Positions 33,051-44,254 of a stretch of DNA of 64,000 bases are shown piece after piece; the first letter of the stretch is position 1, and every line of letters begins with the position of its first letter. The position numbers and the translations under genes were made by a program. The stretch comes from Dryococelus australis (Eukaryota > Arthropoda > Insecta > Phasmatodea > Phasmatidae): assembly GCA_029891345.1 (NCBI GenBank), contig CM057009.1, forward strand, positions 91,497,416-91,561,415, read 5' to 3'. The notes below the pieces were generated by a model, which was not told the origin of the DNA, searched no databases, and saw only the letters and a list, made by a program, of their open reading frames with translations.

Positions 33051-35040
33051 TGAAGCCGGCTAACAGCCAGCGGCGTTAGAGCCCATGATGTCGCTCACCA
33101 CGCACATTTCACGTGTCCCGCACGTCCGCAAAGAGGCCAATAATTTTGAACTTTTGTATAAAAGTTATTTTCAGTGTAAAATGTGTTCTATTGTATTTGC
33201 AGTGTTGAATATGTCTTAAAATGTTTTAAGTGTTAGTTACTATTATTAAATTGTTTGGTTATTAAATTCAAGGCGCTCGCGGTGCCAAAATTAAGAACAC
33301 TTATTATTCCGGCATGAACGCCGTCATAAAGAGATATAAAATAATATGAAAATTCATAAGAAAATTATAGAAATGTAAAACACTATTCAATTTAATTTGT
33401 GCCATTTTATTTTCAATAATAAAATATTTTACTCGGTGTACATAGCACTTCCACTTATGTGAACCCCACAGGCGGCCATGGTAGGTCCATGCGACGCTTG
33501 CCTCTGGACAGTCTGTCGAGGAGAGCTGGCGAGGTAAGACACTCTCACATATGCACTACAACTTTTGTTCACTGATTTAGGTTTCCATAGTTAATTTAGT
33601 TAACCGGTTAACCTTTGCTTGCGTATGTTTTTGTCAGACATTTTCCCCACCATTATGCTTTTACTTTATTAATTTATTGCGGCCTTGCGGCATTTTTAAC
33701 TAAATCGAGAAGAAGGAGGAAAAAGATGTCAGAGAGGTGACGCGACCCGCGCAATTTGAATCGGGCTACATCTGCCTCTTTTTATGGAGTTTCATTGTAA
33801 CTTCTGCATTATTGCTACATACAATTTTAATGTATGTATTTGTATTTATTGTATGTATTTAATTGTCTTAATGTATGTATTTGGGGGTAATTTTTTGTGT
33901 TTGAATATTTCACGGCAGCATCACGTATAACCACTTGGCCGACTGAAGCCAAGTATTTGTATACACCCTCATAGCGTTTTAAGAGCTTATTTATGTAATC
34001 ATATGTGCAATATTTTACTAAGGGTTCTATGTCAATTTTATACAGGGTTCAATGTATTTTTCACGTAAATTGATGCTTTTTGTACTTGACCATGCTGTCA
34101 CAGTAATGTTTGATTTCACCACCATCAAGCATGTTACATGCTTGTAACCACAGCAATCGTAAAGAGAATAATTTTCTCAGCAAGAATAACCTTTGGTCTG
34201 ACTTAATTTGCCGTTTCCATGCAGAAATATTGCAAGTTCACTTGCACCATGTGGTCCGCTACGAACTTCATCCAGTGGCATCTGCGTCATCTAAGCTTGT
34301 TTTCACACATGTGTGTGTTTATTGTGAATATTCATCACGTGTCCCATCTTGTTTCATGTATCATTCGAGGGTTTATGTAATTTTGTAATTAGTGTATGGT
34401 GCAATTATTCCCGTCCTAGCCGGCTCTGTGTATAGGCTGTCACCACACAACCACGTGCTGGAGGGCGAGCCCCGACGAGTTTGCATTAGTGATGCCGAGT
34501 AATCACACGTGTTAATATGTATTAAGGGTCTCATTTGTAATTCACAATGTCCTTTCTTCAGGGAAGAACCACCAGTCACTCTAGCGACTGTCTGCCCTCT
34601 TCCCTTGTGAAGGCTGTGTTTCACCAACCTCGGTGAGATCATCCATGTAGGCGTGCACTAGAATAATTGCAGGCTGGGGAGCACCCAAGTAGAATTGGCT
34701 AGTCGTGAGCGAGATAATCATAATTTCATTGGCACATTGATGTGTGTGAGTAATAACAATAAAAACTAGTCTATAGTGAACTTAACTCTTTTATTCATTA
34801 GTGACAGTGTCCTACCCATATATATTTTATTAAGTGTCTATTTCCAATGATTTTTAGTAGAAAATTTAGTATTGCCTATGTGTTTTTAAGTACGCATGAC
34901 TCAGACTGACACACAGAACCCACAGCATCCCTGAGAACCCTGAGTCTCAATAGTGCGGTTATTTGGAAGCACCGCTGGCGCCCAAATTACCAGTAAGTAT
35001 TTGTGTCATCTTTCATCTCATGTCTCACCCATCGGCATCA
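33051..35040 (+). repeat. Element B 5' LTR (1,990 bp)
   Basis: Starts TGAAGCCGGCTAACAGCC, ends ATCGGCATCA, and aligns throughout with 40178-42123. A polyadenylation signal AATAAA is at 34758-34763, about 280 bp from the 3' end. The LTR is unusually long. A frame of about 90 codons at 34110-34388 is also open in the other LTR (see findings). Confidence 0.92.
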
Positions 35041-35042
35041 AT

Positions 35043-35062
35043 TGGCGTTCCCAAATGGGGCC
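35043..35062 (+). other. Element B primer-binding site, probably tRNA-Lys type
   Basis: TGGCGTTCCCAAATGGGGCC lies two bases after the LTR. Apart from a two-base insertion (TT) and one change it follows the tRNA-Lys1,2 site TGGCGCCCAACGTGGGGC. Confidence 0.65.
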
Positions 35063-35099
35063 AAGTGTGTTCATCCGCATCGCGTCAACTGCGAGAAGA

Positions 35100-36192
35100 T
35101 GGCGGATACCACACCTTATCTACCGCCAGAAGCCCTCAAGACATCCGTGTCGGCAACCACGACTCCCGCAAACGCAAGCGCGAACTATTTGGGCATGCCA
35201 ATCGATCAATGCATGTATTGTAGAAGAGTGAGTGAAGTCAACCTGTTAAGTGAAAATTTATGGGAATAGCCATTATGTCAATGCACGTCCAACACTGTAT
35301 CCACGTGGTTAGAACCATGCCTGTGTATGTGAACCAGATGTGATGGGGTGGGAACAAAGTTGGTGCAGTACCAGAAGTGCAAATGGGACTTACATTTGCG
35401 ATGCATAGGGCCTGATGAATATCTAACCTTCTGTGATGGTGTCATAAACTGTGTTGAGTGCTGTAAGACGAACTGTGCTAAGATCGCGCCAACGACAACA
35501 CCATAGGTAAAGCCCATGCCGCCAGTAGTCGTTAGGTACACTTCACAGGGTTTGACGGGACCTGACAGAAACGTTCTTGTACCAACTTTTGCGAGACACG
35601 ACTCAGAAGACCCGGGTACGTTCCTTGCAGTGTGTGAAGAAAGATTACATAGGTATCACTTGATTAAGGATGGTTGGACAGAGGTAACTTCCAACAGGTT
35701 ATGGGGAATCGCTACCAGGTGGTAGAACTTGGTGGGAAACTATCGAGTCACATGGGAAGGGTTTCGTGAGAGGTTGCTAGGTCGGTTTGACTCTGACAGA
35801 GATGCTATAAAGGCACAAGCACGACTGTATCACGAACAACAGAGAGGGCACGAAGGAATTGAAGAGTTCATATAACGCAAATTAGGCTTGTATAAGCGTT
35901 TACAACCTGGACAGGCAACTCGCGGAGTGTTAGATGTAATTGTGACATTTCAAAACCGGACATAGGCCGTTGTTATGCAGAGCCAGCCGGGAGATCGTAG
36001 AACTGTTTACAAGGGACGCACGTGCCTACAAACAAGATAAGCAAGCTCAATGCAGAGAACAAGTGCCGGACCAACAAAGTGAACCCTCGCCATCTGTAAC
36101 CAACGCGCTGGTTGTTGATGTCACGCGACCGCCGCACCCTGTCAGGCAGATCACACAGTCGCCGCCGCTAGAGGAAAACCCACCCACTATGC
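35100..36192 (+). pseudogene. gag: Element B: Gag with PHD-like finger (broken)
   Basis: A Gag relic in several frames. The N-terminal part (35210-35470) carries a PHD-like zinc finger, described separately. The capsid-like part is at 35516-35960: TFARHDSEDPGTFLAVCEER, then TWEGFRERLLGRFDSDRDA, QARLYHEQQRGHEGIEEF and LGLYKRLQPGQATRGVLDVI, a well-known pattern of arthropod Ty3/gypsy Gags. No CCHC knuckle is visible after it; the region 36000-36190 is basic and proline-rich. Stops occur after NLWE, ATRW and EEFI, and frames change, so it cannot make Gag. Confidence 0.78.
35210..35460 (+). other. PHD-like finger(s) in element B Gag
   Basis: An isolated CMYC pair at 35210-35221 may be the rest of a first finger. 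The second is clear: C-x4-C-x9-Y-x2-C-x4-H-x2-C (35336 on; residues include DGVGTKLVQ, QKC, KWDLHLRC), then IGPDEYLTF and CVEC as the closing pair. One Cys is Tyr (TGC to TAC) and a TGA lies inside the first pair. The spacing is the same as in element A. Confidence 0.68.
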
Positions 36193-39100
36193 ATGCAAGA
36201 GTGTTTGCAAGTGACTGACAATACCATGAAAGCGTTAAGTATCTGTGTTGAACTTAAAGGGAAAAATGTCACAGCTGTTATTGACACTGCCACTAGTCAC
36301 AACTTTGTGTGTGAGGGTTCGATACAAGCGATCACAAGTAGGGTGGCACCGAGATGCTTGCAATTCGCTATCACACACCAACAGGGAGAAGTGAAAAGTG
36401 TTATGCACATAACAGTAGGAATCATAGAGCTGCATACCAAGTGCAATGTCTACATTTTCCCAGACTTGTGTGAGGAAGTGATTCTGGGAATGCCATGGCT
36501 TATTGACAACCAAGCCATGATAGAACTGCACCTGAATATTCTGCACGTGGGGAAACGTGGCCGATGGACCGTTTACACCGTGGGAGCAACACCAATAACA
36601 ACAACTGCTGTGCCGCTTGCTGACTTCGAGCACGAGGTGCCTGCCACACATCTGCAACATCTGCAACATCTGCTGGACCAGCATGCCAGTGTGTTCCACA
36701 CTGAGGAGCAGCTGCAGCACACTGACGTCACGGAGCATGTGATCGTCACCATGCATGAGTACCTGGTGTACTCCAAGCCACGAGACCCAGGTATTTTCTT
36801 TCGCCATGTCATCAACCAGCAGGTATGTGAGATACTCAATGATAACGTTATTGAACCTACACAAAGTCTGTATAATTCAGGTATTACCCTAGCTCCGAAG
36901 AAAGATGTCGAATGGCGATTCTGTGTCGACTTCTGCCTCCTTAACAAAATCACCGTAAACATGCTGTCACCAGTCATAAACATGAAAGATACTTTGTCAA
37001 TATTGGGACCAGCTTCAGTATTCACATCTGTTGATTTAAAGTCTGGATATTGGCAGTGCTAATCTGCCCGCAGAACAGAAAGAAAACAGTATTTACTACC
37101 CCAGATCGACGTAGATTTCAGTTTGTAGCCATGCCATTTGGTTTAAAGTGTACCCCTGCAACGTTTCAGAACATAATGGTTAATGTATTGGATGGATTTA
37201 TTGGAGACTTTACTATGGCATATTTGGATGATGTACTTGTTTGGTCTAACAGCTGGGAAGAACACTTGCACCATTTGAGCCTTGTGTTTGAACAGCTTGA
37301 AAGTAATAAACTTATGTGCAAAGTGGAAAAGTGTAAGTTGGGCATTAGTAGAATGGAGTTTCTAGGACATTATGTAATAGCAAACGGACACAAACCGGAA
37401 CAACACATACAGGACATTCAAAACATACCCACACCCAGATCACGTAAACAAGTCACAAAATTCTTTGGCTTTATTAATTGGTTAAGGGAATTTGTCCCAA
37501 AGTTTTCCGTAATCACTGAACCGTTAACTGCTTTGTTGTGTAAGAAACGTAAATTTGTCTGAACACCACAAGCCGATCAAGCATTTAAAAACATTAAAAT
37601 TGCATTTCAGAACTAATCCACTGTCTAGATTTAACCCAGAGTTACCCATAGTTGTACAAACAGATGTCAGTCAAGAAGGCATTGAGGCAGTGTTGTATCA
37701 GGAGTGAACACACTGGGAAAAACATATGATTAATTACCACAGTGCCAAGTTCGGGGACGCAGAACGTAAATATCATGTTAATGAAAAAGAATGTTTGGCC
37801 ATTGTACATGCATTTCGGAAGTGCCAGCAGTACTTGCTTGGAAGGCAGTTTACACTCAAAACTGACAACCGATGCCTTGTATGGTTAGAGGGAATGCATA
37901 ATGGAAAAGCAAGCTCGCCCGCTGGGCGCTGCTACTGCAAGAATATGATTTCAAGGTAGAACACGTGGCTGGGAAAACCAATGAGCTCGCGAGCACCTTG
38001 TTTAGGAATCCTTGTCAGAATATAATGGTACCTGACAATACGGAGTGGGAAGAGGCTCTACCACTTTGCCGTGCAATACCAACTGTAGAAACACAAACTC
38101 TCATTCTACAAAACATTTTTGCCACACCACCTGGCGAACTTATTTCCTTGAATGTATGTGACATGTTAAAAGAGGTACACACCGCCTAAGAAAATTCCCC
38201 AGATGACGCGCAATGCCGACAACACTGTGCCACATGTTACATAGAACACTAGACGGTAGTGGACAGAGAAATACAAATCAAACCACCTGGTAATTGTGCT
38301 TAATGGTGGACGTATGTACCGAAAGAGACACGGGAACTTGTGTTAAAGTATGCATGTGACAGTTTGGAGCATGGATACCCATGATCCGAGCAAACATGAA
38401 GGAACATGCAAAAATTATTCCACTGGCCAGGGATTCAGGGAGATGTCAGGAAATATCTACAGAGCTGCATCATGTGTAACACTCGTAAGCCGCGGAGAGC
38501 AGACAGCGTTGCTCGACAACAGCCAAGGCTGACAACCAAGGCCTTCAAAACAGCAGCTTTCAACATCATTCGTCCGTACCAGCGTACAAAAACTGGGAAA
38601 AGATTTCTTATCGTTGCCACGGATTTGTTCAACCGTTGGGCCGAGGCATTTCCCGTCAGCAATGTTCGAGCACACACAGTTGCACAAGTAATGCAGAATA
38701 AGTTTTTCCCAAGGCAGGGACACTCCAAGTATTTGTTGACAGACAATGGAACACAGTTTGTAGGGTGAAAATGGAGGGAGTTCTGTACCATGTGGGGAAC
38801 AGAACACCGTATCACACCAGCCTACCATCCCAGGGCTAACCCAACCAAGAGACATAACCAAGACGTAAAAATCCAATTACGTGTCCGGTAGGCGAGGACC
38901 ATACTAGGTGGGCCGAATTGATCCCGGAGGTAATGTTTTGCCTATGGAATAGAGGGAATGCAGCAACCGAGAACACACCCGCTGAGATGATACAAAGTCG
39001 CAAACTCCGTGGCCCTGGAGCATCCCGCAGAGATGATACAATGTCGCGTACTCCATGCCCCCGGAGCATCCCGCGAAAACCCATCCAGACCACCTGAACA

Positions 39101-39377
39101 AATCATCGAACACCAGGCGCAAATACATGAAGAAGCCATTACAAACCAGCTCATTTATAGTAATGTGTGGGTACCAGATAGCAAAAGGCCGGCACTCGAA
39201 CTTGTACCCGGGATGTATGTGTACATAAGAGAGAATCTGTTATCAGCCGGGGCGAAGAAGTACTGTGCTGGACTGGCACCTAGATGGACAGGGCCAGTGA
39301 GGAGTGTTGGAAAAGATGGGCAATTCCATGTATCTAGTGAAGTTGGCACCCAGACGTGTCATGAAACGGCACCGTGA
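36193..39377 (+). pseudogene. pol: Element B pol: protease, RT, RNase H, integrase (broken)
   Basis: Protease at 36230-36540: active site VIDTATSHNF (Ala replaces the usual Gly of D-T/S-G) and VILGMPWL. RT at about 36800-37562: ITLAPKKDVEWRFCVDFCLL, VFTSVDLKSGYWQ, then a frame change, QFVAMPFGLKCTPATFQNIM and an intact YLDD box (MAYLDDVLVW). RNase H at 37640-37990: VVQTDVSQEGIEAVLYQ, ERKYHVNEKECLAIVHAF, LKTDNRCLVWL and EHVAGKTNELAS. Integrase at 38390-39377: CIMCNTRK zinc part; first catalytic Asp replaced by Asn (FNIIRPY), second kept (LLTDNGTQFVG), Glu replaced by Lys (RANPTKRHN); C-terminal GPY-like tail around PRWTGPVRSVG. Stops and shifts at 37062, 37563, 37708, 37900 and elsewhere. Confidence 0.9.
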
Positions 39378-40164
39378 TGACCTGCAGATAGCCTAACCGC
39401 CTGCAGGGAAGAGAGGCAAGAAGACGATGTAACGCCCAGTACCTCAGCGAGTTTGGAGAATTTCACCAGGGAGTACACAGGGAAATGTCAACACGGACAC
39501 TGAAGAGAACAACACTAATACGGAACACCCAGCCAAAGTAATGAACTGTCATTTAAGGGTTTTGCTCCAACAGAACACTGAACACCTAGTAGTGAGGAGA
39601 TGGAAGCAAGTAGTACCGCAACACCATTTCTGGATTTTTCTGTTAATGCCTGTAACAACACAATGATTCAGAGTGAATTTTGGGGTTCCAAGTGTACACG
39701 AAGAAAGAGGTAATATAAGTGCACACGTAAATGTCAACACAACCAGTGCCAGTGAGTTGAGTTTTAAGGGGTTTCCCCAGGGCACAGAGCTGAATTTGGT
39801 TGTAACCAAAGTGTAAATGTAAATCTTGTTACCACTTGTGGAGGTGAGATGCCTTTAAGAGGCTTTCCAGTTCCTGCAGGAGAGAGCCTAGTAGGGCAGG
39901 TGAGTTTGATAGGGTTTGAGGAAACTTAGTAGTTCGGTGAGTGTGATGTCAAGTGTCAAGAAATTGCAACACAGCACTCACAAGAGGTAAGACAAGTCAC
40001 CACCACGTACCCTCATCGTCGTTCCTTCCTACACCTCTACCCCCTGCAAACGCAGGAGAAACCAACGACCTCCGAGGCCATGGTTTCTTTACACTCAATC
40101 GGCAACCAGCCTGGCAGAGCCTGCCAGAGCAATGTTGCATTGTTCACACCATCTTGGCCTTTGT
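39378..40164 (+). other. Element B post-pol region
   Basis: About 790 bases between the end of integrase and the polypurine tract. No coding frame longer than a few dozen codons on the sense strand is convincing and no envelope-like features are visible. It is likely untranslated or a fully decayed third ORF. Confidence 0.55.
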
Positions 40165-40172
40165 GGAAGGGG
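40165..40172 (+). other. Element B polypurine tract
   Basis: GGAAGGGG, five bases before the 3' LTR, in the position from which plus-strand DNA synthesis would be primed. Confidence 0.65.
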
Positions 40173-40177
40173 TTGTT

Positions 40178-42123
40178 TGATGCCGGCTAATGGTCAGCGG
40201 CGCTAGAGCCCATGACGGTGCTCACCATAAATGTTTCGTGTGTCCCACATATGCACAAAGAGGCCAATAATTTTGAACTTTTGTATAAATATTTTTTCTG
40301 TGTAAGTTGTGTTCTATTGTATTTGCAGTGTTTAATATGTCTTAAAATGTTTTAAAGTGTTTGTTCCTATTTTTAAATTGTTTGGTTATAAAATTCTAAG
40401 TGCCTGCGGTGTCAAGATTAAGAACACTTAATATTCCAGAATGAACACCATCATAAACAGACACTAAGATAATAAGAAAATTATAGAAATGTAAAATAAT
40501 AGTTACTTTAATTTGTGCCATTTTATTTTCAATAATTAAATTATTTACTCAGCGTGCATAGCATTTCCGTTTATGTGAACCCCGTAGGCAGCCATGGTAG
40601 GTTCATGTGACGCATGCCTCTGGACAGTCTGTCGAGGAGAGCTGGCGAAGTAAGACACATTCACGTACGCACTATAACTTTTATTCACTGATTTAGGTTT
40701 CCATAGTTAACTTAGTTTACCGGTTAACCTTTGCTTGCGTACATTTTTGCCAGACATTTTCCCCAGCATTATTCTTCTGCTTTATAAAATTCTTGCACCC
40801 TTGTGGCATTTTTAACTACTTGAGGAGAAGGAGAAGAAATATGTCAGAGAGGTCACGTGACCCGTGCAAATTTGAACTAGGTGCCATCCACCTCTGTTTA
40901 TGGAGTTTCATTGTAACTTCTGCATTATTGCTACGTGCAATTTCAAGGGCTTTGTCTTTATGTATGTATTTGAGGGTAATTTGTTGTGTTTGAGTATTTC
41001 ACTGCAATATCATGTGTAACCACGTGACCAATCGACGCCATGTTTTTTTATATGCCATCGTTGCATATGAGAGCAGATTTATGTAACATTGTATGTGCAA
41101 TATTTTACTAAGGGTTCTATGTCAATTTTATTCAGGGTTCAACGTATTTTCCACGTAAATTGATGCTTTTTGTACTTGACCACACAATCACAGTAATGTT
41201 TGATTTTACCGCCATCAAGCATGTTACACGCCTATAACCACTGCTATTGTAAAGCGAATAATTTTTTCAACAAGAATAACCTTTTGTCTGAATTAATTTG
41301 CTGTTTCCATGCAGACATATTGCAATTTCACCTGCACCACATGGTCTGCTATGAACTTCGCCCAGCGTCATCTAAGCTTGTTTTCACACATGTGTGTGTT
41401 TATTGTGAATATTCATCACGTGTCCCATCTTGTTTCATGTATCATTCAAGGGTTAACGTAATTTTGTAATTAGTGTACAGTGCAATTATTCCTGTCCTAG
41501 CTGGCTCTGTGTATAGGCCGTCATCACACTACCCACGTGCTGAAGGGCGAGCCCCGATGAGTTTGCGTTAGTGATGCGGAGTAATCACATGTGTTAATAT
41601 GTATTAAGGGTTTCATTTTAAATTCACCGTGTCCTGTCTTCAGGGAAAACCGTCCGTCTACCCTAGCGACTCTCGGCCCTCTTCCCTTGTGAAGGCTGTG
41701 CGTTCACGCACCTCGGTAAGATCATCTATCTAGGCGTGCGTAAGATTAATTGTGGGCTGGGGAGCCCCTAAGTGGAATTGGCTAGTCATGACTGAGATAA
41801 TCATAATTTCATTGGTACGTTGATGTGTATGCATAACAACAATAAAAACAAGTCTACAGAGAACGTAACTCTTTTATTCAGTAGTGACAGTGTCCTACCC
41901 ACATATATTTTATTAAGTGTTTATTTCCAATGATGTTTAGTAAAAAGTTTAGTATTGCCTACGTATTTGTAAGTACGCTTGGTTGAGATGGATACATAGA
42001 ACCCACAGCATCCCTGAGAACCCTGAGTGTCAATAGTGCGGTGATTGGGAAGCACCGCTGGTGCCCAAATTACCAGTAAGTATTTGTGTCACCGTTCGTC
42101 TCGGGTCTTACCCGACTGCGTCA
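40178..42123 (+). repeat. Element B 3' LTR (1,946 bp)
   Basis: Starts TGATGCCGGCTAATGG, ends GACTGCGTCA, aligned with the 5' LTR; AATAAA at 41841-41846 in the same relative position. It is 44 bp shorter than the 5' LTR through scattered indels. Confidence 0.92.
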
Positions 42124-42127
42124 AATT
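42124..42127. repeat. Element B target-site duplication, right (AATT)
   Basis: AATT immediately after the 3' LTR, matching 33047-33050. Confidence 0.75.
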
Positions 42128-43184
42128 TTATAACAAGTATTTAGATGTTTGTGTCAATAGTTTTATTTGAGATGATAGCTAATCACCACATTACTTTGCA
42201 AAAATTTTTATTTACACTTTGAACTCCTATCTTACAAATATTTGAATTATCTTGGGAAAAGAAAACACAAGATTATTGCATGTAATATAGATTACAACAC
42301 TACTCCAAATGCCGTCATTAGTTTAACCAGTCTAAAGGTAAAGTTAAATTCATTTGGAAATTATAAACATATGTTTAGTGTTTTCAAGGTACCGTGGCTT
42401 TCGTTAAACTCGAAATATTGAGGTAACGTTTACTAAATGCTCAAAACAAAGTAAATATTTGGAGTGTTGGCCGGTTCCGAGAACTGTCTGGTGGGAAGGT
42501 GTGGCAGTTTCCCCATCACTTTCATACAAGCAAGCTACCAGGCTCTGAAACCGTAGGTGCCCTACCGTTAGGCACTTTGGTCCCTACCCACCACATCTCA
42601 CCACCTAGTTTTTCTCCACGAGCCCACGCAGTTCCACGATGATTCACACAGAGGAGGAGTGTGCCACTTCTCAGGAACTATTTGCCAATTAATAGTTTCT
42701 CTGTCATATTCCCATTTTATGTTATTTGAGCTCGATGATCAAATATGTTACGAAATGCACAAGGTTTTTCCCATTTTACTGTAGCTTTGTTTATGTGTAA
42801 TCTCTTTCCATTAATTTGCAGCCACTACCTTTAGAAAAGCTAAAAATCCTACAGTTCAAGGGGTATGGAAATATCAAATTTTGGAAGTATTCTGGACGAA
42901 ATTTTAAAAAATGCCTGAAGTTCGGCAAAGAACATAGTTTCAAAGTTTACGGAAAACTAAAAGACTATGAGAAAACATTTACTCAATTCATGTTTAAATT
43001 GATAAATTCGGCATTATTTTTTTTCTAAACCATTAAAAAATTAGTTTAAGAGCTGATAATTACAAATTTTTAACCTTCAACTATCAAGTTATTGTGAATT
43101 TAATCAAGTTAATAAGCAGAAACCTTCAACTATGAGAAATATAATTAAGGAAACTACTCCCTTAACACACCTGATTGTTTCCCC
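42128..43184. other. Unassigned interval
   Basis: A GC-richer patch at 42470-42660 may be part of an element, but no domain or terminus was recognised. A 70-codon frame at 42816-43028 is lysine- and phenylalanine-rich with no family match. Near 43120-43185 the duplicated phrase AACCTTCAACTAT occurs twice about 50 bp apart. Confidence 0.45.
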
Positions 43185-43770
43185 TTCCTATTTTGTGCAA
43201 TACCACTAGGACTCAAGTACACACCCTCAACATTTCAAGTCATGTTGGTGTGATTAATGGATAGTTTGGTAGAGAAATTCATTTTGCTGTACTTCAAAGA
43301 CTTGATCATTTGGTTTGAGATGTGGGAGGATCACATTTACCATCTGTCACTGGTACTTGAGTGCCTTGCAATAAATAGTTTGACATGTGCAAACTGGAAG
43401 TGTCACCTCAGGAAAGCAAAATTAAGTTCCTTGGCCATCTTATGGAGGAGAATGGAAGCCACCCTACCGATGAAGAGCTTCACCTCATTGACAGTTATCC
43501 AGTGCCGAATATATGTAAATCATTCTGGAGATTTTTTGGTTTAGCCAGTTGGCTAAGGGAATACATCGCAGAATTCAGAACAGTTACTGTACCTGTAACT
43601 GATCTCATGTCACCAAACATCAAATTAAAGTGGTCATAGGTACATTAAGACAGCTTTGAAGAACTGAAGCACTGCTTTTGCGAGCATCCTGTGCTAACGC
43701 GCCAAGATCCTCCCCAACACCCTCTGAACTACAGGCTGCTCTCAAACCAGAGGGTGATATGTGACGTTAG
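43185..43770 (+). pseudogene. Ty3/gypsy RT to RNase H fragment
   Basis: Encodes the middle and end of a reverse transcriptase: FLFCAIPLGLKYTPSTFQVM (the conserved PFGL..AP.TFQ box), a catalytic box altered to YFKD (LLYFKDLIIWF, where YxDD is expected), HIYHLSLVLECL, IKFLGHLMEENGSHPTDEEL, SFWRFFGLASWLREYIAEF and, near 43650-43770, the start of the RNase H connection (CEHPVLTRQD). Three frames are used and stops are present. The sequence is related to, but distinct from, the element B reverse transcriptase at 37140-37560. No LTR was found for it. Confidence 0.8.
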
Positions 43771-43867
43771 TGAGACTGGTCCTAGTTACTCCCCGCCAGA
43801 GTCCACATTCTTGCACATGTTTCCTTCCTCTTCTCTGGTGTGTCAGTTGCCTTTCTTGGGTTGACTT

Positions 43868-44254
43868 TCAAGTTAGTAGTAACATTTCAATGTGTGCGAG
43901 TGTTTTATGTATTTCCATTAACAATGTGCCACATTGCTGCTGTGTTAACCGGCTGCAATTGGAATTACGAGAATGGTCCGTAAGTTTGTGGTTTTGGTTT
44001 TTCACGAAACAAATAAATGTGACAGTTATGGTTGCATAAAATTCCTTGTACCAATCATCAGATTCTTCTAAAGTAAGTTTACGGTCTGAAACAAATAAAT
44101 TGATATTTTTTCTATATACGTTGCTGGCTATTCCAGTCATTTCCTCCTTTGTTAACATATTTCGTAGTAAAAAATATGGTGTGCAGAAAAATAATTGCTT
44201 TGAATACACAGAAGCCTGTGCGGATGAAATTAAGTTTCTGTAGTAGCCCTGCAT
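43868..44254 (-). CDS. Unrecognised 128-codon frame, possible exon
   Basis: The minus strand has an open frame from MQGYYRNLISSAQASVYSKQ to HKTLAHIEMLLLT and a stop at 43868. Inside are FLLRNMLTKEEMTGIASNVY and LTLEESDDWYKEF. Composition is ordinary and not low-complexity. A possible splice acceptor (ATTATGCAG) falls at the start (about 44250), but its pyrimidine tract is weak. I do not recognise the family. It overlaps nothing else and follows the RT fragment on the other strand. It could be a terminal exon of a host gene or part of an unknown element. Confidence 0.25.
   Translation of the reverse strand: MQGYYRNLISSAQASVYSKQLFFCTPYFLLRNMLTKEEMTGIASNVYRKNINLFVSDRKLTLEESDDWYKEFYATITVTFICFVKNQNHKLTDHSRNSNCSRLTQQQCGTLLMEIHKTLAHIEMLLLT

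Larger units (their letters stand above)
33051..42123 (+). mobile_element. Element B: full-structure Ty3/gypsy LTR retrotransposon (~9.07 kb)
   Basis: Complete layout: 5' LTR 33051-35040, PBS from 35043, gag about 35100-36190, pol 36193-39377 in order protease, RT, RNase H, integrase, polypurine tract about 40165-40172, 3' LTR 40178-42123, AATT on both sides. The RT-before-integrase order places it in Ty3/gypsy (Metaviridae). The LTRs differ by many substitutions and small indels, and gag-pol carries many stops, frameshifts and lost catalytic residues, so the insertion is old and inactive. No env-like frame was found in the 785 bases between pol and the PPT. A further LTR of the family is at 1-951. 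Confidence 0.92.

Noticed and set aside
34110..34388. Calling the LTR frame a gene
   Set aside because: Differences between the two LTR copies mostly change amino acids and the start would be TTG, so there is no sign of constraint.
39378..40164. An envelope gene in element B
   Set aside because: No open frame, signal peptide or membrane anchor was found between integrase and the polypurine tract.
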